Shown: positions 6,229-9,225 of the stretch, in pieces
Layout of the letters: every line of letters starts with the position of its first letter
Numbering within the stretch: position 1 is the first letter of the stretch
Source of the DNA: Chloroflexota bacterium
Lineage (GTDB): Bacteria; Chloroflexota; Anaerolineae; Anaerolineales; UBA11579
NCBI GenBank assembly: GCA_003486225.1
Contig: DNGN01000078.1
Span: forward strand, 1-9,225
Length of the DNA: 9,225 nt
Direction of reading: 5' to 3'
Notes under the pieces: generated by a model
Seen by the model: only the letters and a program-made list of their open reading frames with translations
What the model was told of the DNA's origin: nothing
The model's database searches: none
Position numbers and translations under genes: made by a program

Positions 6229-7287
6229 TTACGGATACTGCACTCTCAATGAGCCGGATCCCAGGCTGAAATTGATATACAGCTGTTCTTCAGCTTGGGC
6301 AAATCCCGCAGACTGCCAGGTACCGCTGTCACCGGTGACCCCATCTTGTCCGGCTGTGCGCACAAAATCTCTCGGTAAGTTCACACTGCCAGACCCGGTC
6401 TCGCCGCGCAGCTGAACCGCCACCCCTTCTGGCAAAGTCACCGTGATACTGCCGGATCCACTTTCCAGATCCACTTCACCAAAACTGTCCTCGCCAATCC
6501 GGATCGTGATCCTGCCGGAACCCACATCTGCTCTCAGATCCAGCGCTGAACCAGGGGCAGTCTCGATCGAGATCGAACCTGAACCAGAACCGAATACTGA
6601 CGAAAAATCACCTGCGGGCATTTCCACTTCCAGGCTGCCAGAGCCGCTGTTGGCTTCCAGTTTTTCGATCTCCAAATCAGCCAAAAACAGATCGGCGTTC
6701 CCGCTACCGATATCGATATTGATGGCCAGGGGAACACCTGTCGCCAGCCCGATATCGGCAACGTTCTGCTGGTCTGAGAACCAATCCCCCATTTGCAGCG
6801 TGCCTGAAGAGTTCAGCGATAAACGGACTTTTTGATTGGTGGTGCCAGTATTTTGAAAATTGATCTTTTCATTATGGGTCACAACGGCTTCAAATAAATT
6901 CCCACCGCTTTTAAGATCGCTCACGGTCAGGTTGCCGCGGTCGAAATCCAGATCAATTTCCGCCGATTGAGTCCCATTCAGGGGGGCCTCAAAGGTATCC
7001 GTAGTGGTTTCCGGCATCGGGATCACATCAACAAGCTGGGGTGAAAACAACAGGAAGGCCACAATGGCCAATGCTAGCGCACCTGAAAACACACTCGCCA
7101 GGATCCGGTTATTGCGCCCAAACAACAGGTTGATACCTATGATCACCAAAAATACGGGCCACAAGCGCCACAAAACAGCGAAATTTATCGGCGTGATGAT
7201 TTCAAGATTGGATAAAAAGATTAAGGTTCCCACACCAATGAACAACACTGGCCAAAACAAATTCGGAAAACGTCTGTTCTCGTTCAT
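6229..7287 (-). CDS. LiaF-like membrane protein: LiaI/LiaF-type TM region plus GSG-repeat toastrack domain
   Basis: 352 residues. Three hydrophobic helices (about 10-28, 38-56, 63-82) include the RLWPVFLVIIGINLLFG signature of the LiaI-LiaF-like TM region (DUF5668). The rest (about 95-352) is a beta-rich domain of the DUF4097/LiaF C-terminal ('toastrack') type, with GSG motifs at about 194, 215, 233, 257, 277, 298 and 343. The spacing of near 20 residues fits the turns of a repeated beta structure. Related proteins sense or modulate envelope stress; this gene has no adjacent two-component system, so the role is inferred only from architecture. The start at 7287 has AAGGAG 7 nt ahead. An in-frame start 26 codons further upstream has no ribosome site and is rejected. 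A terminator follows. Confidence 0.88.
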   Translation of the reverse strand: MNENRRFPNLFWPVLFIGVGTLIFLSNLEIITPINFAVLWRLWPVFLVIIGINLLFGRNNRILASVFSGALALAIVAFLLFSPQLVDVIPMPETTTDTFEAPLNGTQSAEIDLDFDRGNLTVSDLKSGGNLFEAVVTHNEKINFQNTGTTNQKVRLSLNSSGTLQMGDWFSDQQNVADIGLATGVPLAINIDIGSGNADLFLADLEIEKLEANSGSGSLEVEMPAGDFSSVFGSGSGSISIETAPGSALDLRADVGSGRITIRIGEDSFGEVDLESGSGSITVTLPEGVAVQLRGETGSGSVNLPRDFVRTAGQDGVTGDSGTWQSAGFAQAEEQLYINFSLGSGSLRVQYP

Positions 7288-7445
7288 TTTCCATCTCCTT
7301 ACGATAAGATGATTTTGGTTGAAGCTTAGAATCGCTAGCCTCACTATCATATACGCAAAAGCCAAGACAAGGTTGCATATTCTCTGACCCCATCTGATCG
7401 GATGACAGGAGAAATAGGAAAACTCAGGAAATAAAAATCAGCTCT

Positions 7446-7465
7446 ATCGGTCCGGGGAAACCGAT
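7446..7465 (-). terminator. Weak hairpin after the adenosyltransferase gene
   Basis: ATCGGT (7446-7451) pairs with ACCGAT (7460-7465), with an 8-base G/C-rich loop. On the minus strand TTTTTATTT follows 9 nt after the stem. The stem is short and the T run is detached, so termination would be partial at best. It sits in the 199 bp gap before the LiaF-like gene. Confidence 0.3.
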
Positions 7466-7486
7466 TTAGCCCCCCTGGTGCTCAAT

Positions 7487-8050
7487 TCAGGCATGCGAAT
7501 CCCACAGCGGTTCTTCAAACCCTTTTTGTTTATTTTCAAAACGCCCCATCACAAACAGGGCATCCGAAAGCCGGTTGAGGTACTGCAGGTTCAAAGGGTT
7601 GACCTCTTCGGTGCGGGATAAGGAGACCACCTCGCGCTCTGCGCGCCGGCAAACTGCCCTGGCCACCTGCAGAGCAGCCGCACCCTGGCAGCCACCCGGC
7701 AGGATGAAATTTTTCAACGGCCCCACGCTATCATTCAACACATCAATCAGGGCTTCCAGCAAAGCAATATGGCGCTTCTCGATCCGCGGAACAGAAAACT
7801 GCTTCTTCTCTTCTTCCGGGAATGCCAAATCAGAACCCAAATGGAACAGATCATTTTGGATCTTGGGTAAAGCCTCAGCCAGCATTTCATCCAGGCTGTA
7901 GGAAAGCGCTAATCCCAATAAAGCATTCAGTTCATCAACTGTGCCGTAAGCGGACACCCGCAGGTCATCCTTCGGCACGCGGCGGGTTGTTCCCAGGGCA
8001 GTTGTTCCATCATCACCTGTACGGGTATAAATCTTTGTGATCTTTGGCAT
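7487..8050 (-). CDS. pduO: Cob(I)alamin adenosyltransferase, PduO type
   Basis: 187 residues, the usual length for a single-domain PduO/MMAB-type ATP:corrinoid adenosyltransferase. The enzyme moves the 5'-deoxyadenosyl group of ATP onto cob(I)alamin to make adenosylcobalamin in the cytoplasm, and usually works as a trimer. Visible motifs are [12 protein letters not shown] (9-20, the N-terminal ATP loop), [15 protein letters not shown] (32-46), [12 protein letters not shown] (65-76), FILPGG (115-120), [10 protein letters not shown] (130-139, conserved active-site arginines), and [14 protein letters not shown] (157-170). The position that is often His in LHxAR is Gln here (LQVAR). The start at 8050 has no Shine-Dalgarno sequence but lies 6 nt after TAGAAT. 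No cobalamin riboswitch is seen upstream. No other B12 gene is in the window. Confidence 0.96.
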   Translation of the reverse strand: MPKITKIYTRTGDDGTTALGTTRRVPKDDLRVSAYGTVDELNALLGLALSYSLDEMLAEALPKIQNDLFHLGSDLAFPEEEKKQFSVPRIEKRHIALLEALIDVLNDSVGPLKNFILPGGCQGAAALQVARAVCRRAEREVVSLSRTEEVNPLNLQYLNRLSDALFVMGRFENKQKGFEEPLWDSHA

Positions 8051-8305
8051 ACAAATATTCTAATAGACTTTTAGGGGTTATGCTAGGTTACCCGCGTTTG
8101 TTGTATAAAATTCCGCAAAAGCTTGCTGGGTTGATTCATCACGAAATGGAATAAAACTCCTCGCTCACCCAAGGGATCGAGATCCAATACGACCTGGATT
8201 CCCAGCCGCCTGGGTCGCCCGGCCAGCGTTCTTTGCAGGCCTGGCGCGCAGCGGACCCAAAGCAGTTAAGGAGTTTGAAGAGGCCTTTTAGATCAAGGAT
8301 GGGTC
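8051..8305. other. Spacer with GC-rich nested inverted repeats
   Basis: This is the 255 bp between two minus-strand genes. The part next to the adenosyltransferase is AT-rich and holds its promoter. The part at 8154-8276 is GC-rich and contains nested pairings: AAACTCCT (8154-8161) with AGGAGTTT (8269-8276), TGGGTC (8211-8216) with GACCCA (8254-8259), GCCAG (8222-8226) with CTGGC (8241-8245), and CCCAG (8201-8205) with CTGGG (8210-8214, an alternative to the second pair). Frames are open here on both strands, but none has a plausible start or a recognisable product. No clear terminator follows the gene ending at 8306. It could be a structured RNA, a gene remnant or an intergenic repeat. Confidence 0.35.
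8057..8062 (-). promoter_or_regulatory. -10 hexamer (TAGAAT) placed for a leaderless adenosyltransferase mRNA
   Basis: On the minus strand TAGAAT ends exactly 6 nt (ATTTGT) before the ATG at 8050, and no purine-rich ribosome site is present between or upstream. The 17 nt-spaced -35 position reads TAGCAT, a poor match. Confidence 0.5.
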
Positions 8306-9196
8306 TCAGGCTGTTCTTCTTCCCTTTAACTTGCGCCATGCCCAGCCGACAGCCGGGAAGAGCAGCCCCGTCGCTACCCATTCCCAATTGGTACCAAAAA
8401 ATTGGCGAATTGAAAACAGCAGGTTCGCTCGCACCTGCACACTGCGGTCCAGCTCGGTTATCGTGTAAGGGATCCCTTGCTCTCCTTCAGGGTTTACCAC
8501 CACCCACAGGATAAGTTTTAGCTCATGTTCCCCTGATTTTTGAGGGGTAACATTCCAGGTCCAACTCACATAATCGCCATACAGGAGCCGTTCTTCTTCC
8601 GCTCCCACCAGTTTAATCTCAAAGGACTCTCCTTCGGCTGTCAGGCTGGCACCTATTTGCGTGGCACCTCCCAGGTATCCCACTCGTTCCAGCGGGATGA
8701 CTGCCTCCACATCAGCCTCTCCGTCGTACTCTGCTACCAGCGTGGCGGAAACCTCAGGACTTCCCTCAATCTCATCTTTTATCTTTAATGTTACCCGCAC
8801 CTCCACTGGTTCGGTTTCCCCCACCCGCATCTCCCCTGGCGGTTGAAACAGAGCACTGCCCGGGTTAAGTTTCTCCAGCTCCTGCGCAAATTTGTCCAGC
8901 GTCATTACTGTTGGCGTCCAGGTTGGGGTAGCCCCCTCCTCCACAACAGCCGTACCTGCCACTTGGGTCTGCTGGATAGCACCGTCCGGCGGCATGGTTG
9001 CTGTGGCTTCAAATGATGGGGGTTCAGTAGTTGTGGGTAGAGGCGTTGGGCTGGCGCTGGCCGAACTGATATCCACTGGTTCGTCTGCGGAAGTTTCATT
9101 ATCTGGAGATATTGACTGGCAGCCTGCCAGGGTGCATGCCAAATAGGCGATGAGAAAAAGGCTGAATACCAATCCTATTCGTATTCGGGAGAACAT
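8306..9196 (-). CDS. Lipoprotein-like exported protein with C-terminal membrane helix
   Basis: 296 residues. The signal peptide ends in TLAGC (lipobox, Cys26), followed by a Ser/Thr/Pro/Glu-rich linker (about 30-98). A short helix (99-112, LDKFAQELEKLNPG) leads to a beta-rich domain (about 118-255), with features such as GEMRVGETEPVEVRVTL and SWTWNVTPQKSGEHELKL (211-228). A final hydrophobic helix (about 270-286, WVATGLLFPAVGW) is followed by basic RKLKGRR. The W-x-W-x-V-T-P...SG strand pattern looks like a beta-sandwich, but I name no family. The sequence suggests two anchors: a lipid at the N-terminus and a helix at the C-terminus with a cytoplasmic tail. The ATG at 9196 is preferred over a GTG two codons upstream because it sits exactly 6 nt after TACAAT; there is no ribosome site. 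Confidence 0.82.
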   Translation of the reverse strand: MFSRIRIGLVFSLFLIAYLACTLAGCQSISPDNETSADEPVDISSASASPTPLPTTTEPPSFEATATMPPDGAIQQTQVAGTAVVEEGATPTWTPTVMTLDKFAQELEKLNPGSALFQPPGEMRVGETEPVEVRVTLKIKDEIEGSPEVSATLVAEYDGEADVEAVIPLERVGYLGGATQIGASLTAEGESFEIKLVGAEEERLLYGDYVSWTWNVTPQKSGEHELKLILWVVVNPEGEQGIPYTITELDRSVQVRANLLFSIRQFFGTNWEWVATGLLFPAVGWAWRKLKGRRTA

Positions 9197-9202
9197 AATC
9201 AC

Positions 9203-9208
9203 ATTGTA
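9203..9208 (-). promoter_or_regulatory. -10 hexamer (TACAAT) placed for a leaderless mRNA
   Basis: On the minus strand TACAAT is followed by 6 nt (GTGATT) and then ATG at 9196. No Shine-Dalgarno sequence is present. The -35 region lies at or beyond the window edge. Confidence 0.5.
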
Positions 9209-9225
9209 CAGAAATTTTGATCTTA

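Noticed and set aside
6443..6835. Plus-strand frame of 130 codons opposite the LiaF-like gene
   Set aside because: It arises from the Gly/Ser repeat codons of the real gene on the other strand.
8051..8305. Cobalamin riboswitch ahead of the adenosyltransferase gene
   Set aside because: I find no B12-box-like sequence, and the promoter position implies no 5' leader at all.
8139..8387. 82-codon minus-strand frame in the spacer after the lipoprotein gene
   Set aside because: It overlaps the real gene end in another frame, has no ribosome site and no recognisable motif.

Overview
The window most likely comes from a member of the Chloroflexota, probably class Anaerolineae. No marker gene proves this. 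The inference rests on style: roughly 50% G+C, several exported lipoproteins whose lipobox is followed by a Thr/Pro linker of TPTPEP type, an NBR1-like Ig domain on a bacterial lipoprotein, a LiaF-like 'toastrack' membrane protein and a PduO-type adenosyltransferase. I see no tRNA, rRNA, CRISPR array, transposase or phage gene. This looks like ordinary chromosome rich in cell-surface genes.

Layout. 1-899 (-) is the N-terminal two thirds or so of a membrane-anchored M14 zinc carboxypeptidase, cut by the window edge. 1123-2154 (-) is a lipoprotein with an NBR1-type Ig domain, followed by a strong terminator. A roughly 300 bp AT-rich divergent spacer leads to two plus-strand genes (2452-2904 and 3001-3735), both exported, which share a cysteine-containing C-terminal domain I cannot assign to a named family. 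A perfect-stem terminator at 3770-3800 separates them from a convergent pair, 4550->4113 and 4054->3866 (-), encoding an unknown soluble protein and a 62-residue membrane protein. 4759-6066 (+) is a TPR lipoprotein with an inverted-repeat-rich upstream region. It converges on 7287->6229 (-), a LiaF-like membrane protein, with a hairpin terminator between them. Next come a PduO-type cob(I)alamin adenosyltransferase (8050->7487, -), a 255 bp spacer with GC-rich inverted repeats, and a lipoprotein with an extra C-terminal membrane helix (9196->8306, -).

How the genes work together. This is mostly a run of single-gene or two-gene units, not one pathway. The common theme is the cell envelope: eight of ten products are predicted to be exported or membrane-anchored. 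The adenosyltransferase is the only clear cytoplasmic metabolic enzyme.

Two things deserve attention. First, three of the ten starts lack a Shine-Dalgarno sequence and instead carry a TAnnnT -10 hexamer exactly 6 nt before the ATG, as expected for leaderless mRNAs, while the other seven have clear Shine-Dalgarno sequences. Second, the two adjacent plus-strand genes share a C-terminal module with a near-identical cysteine and tryptophan pattern.
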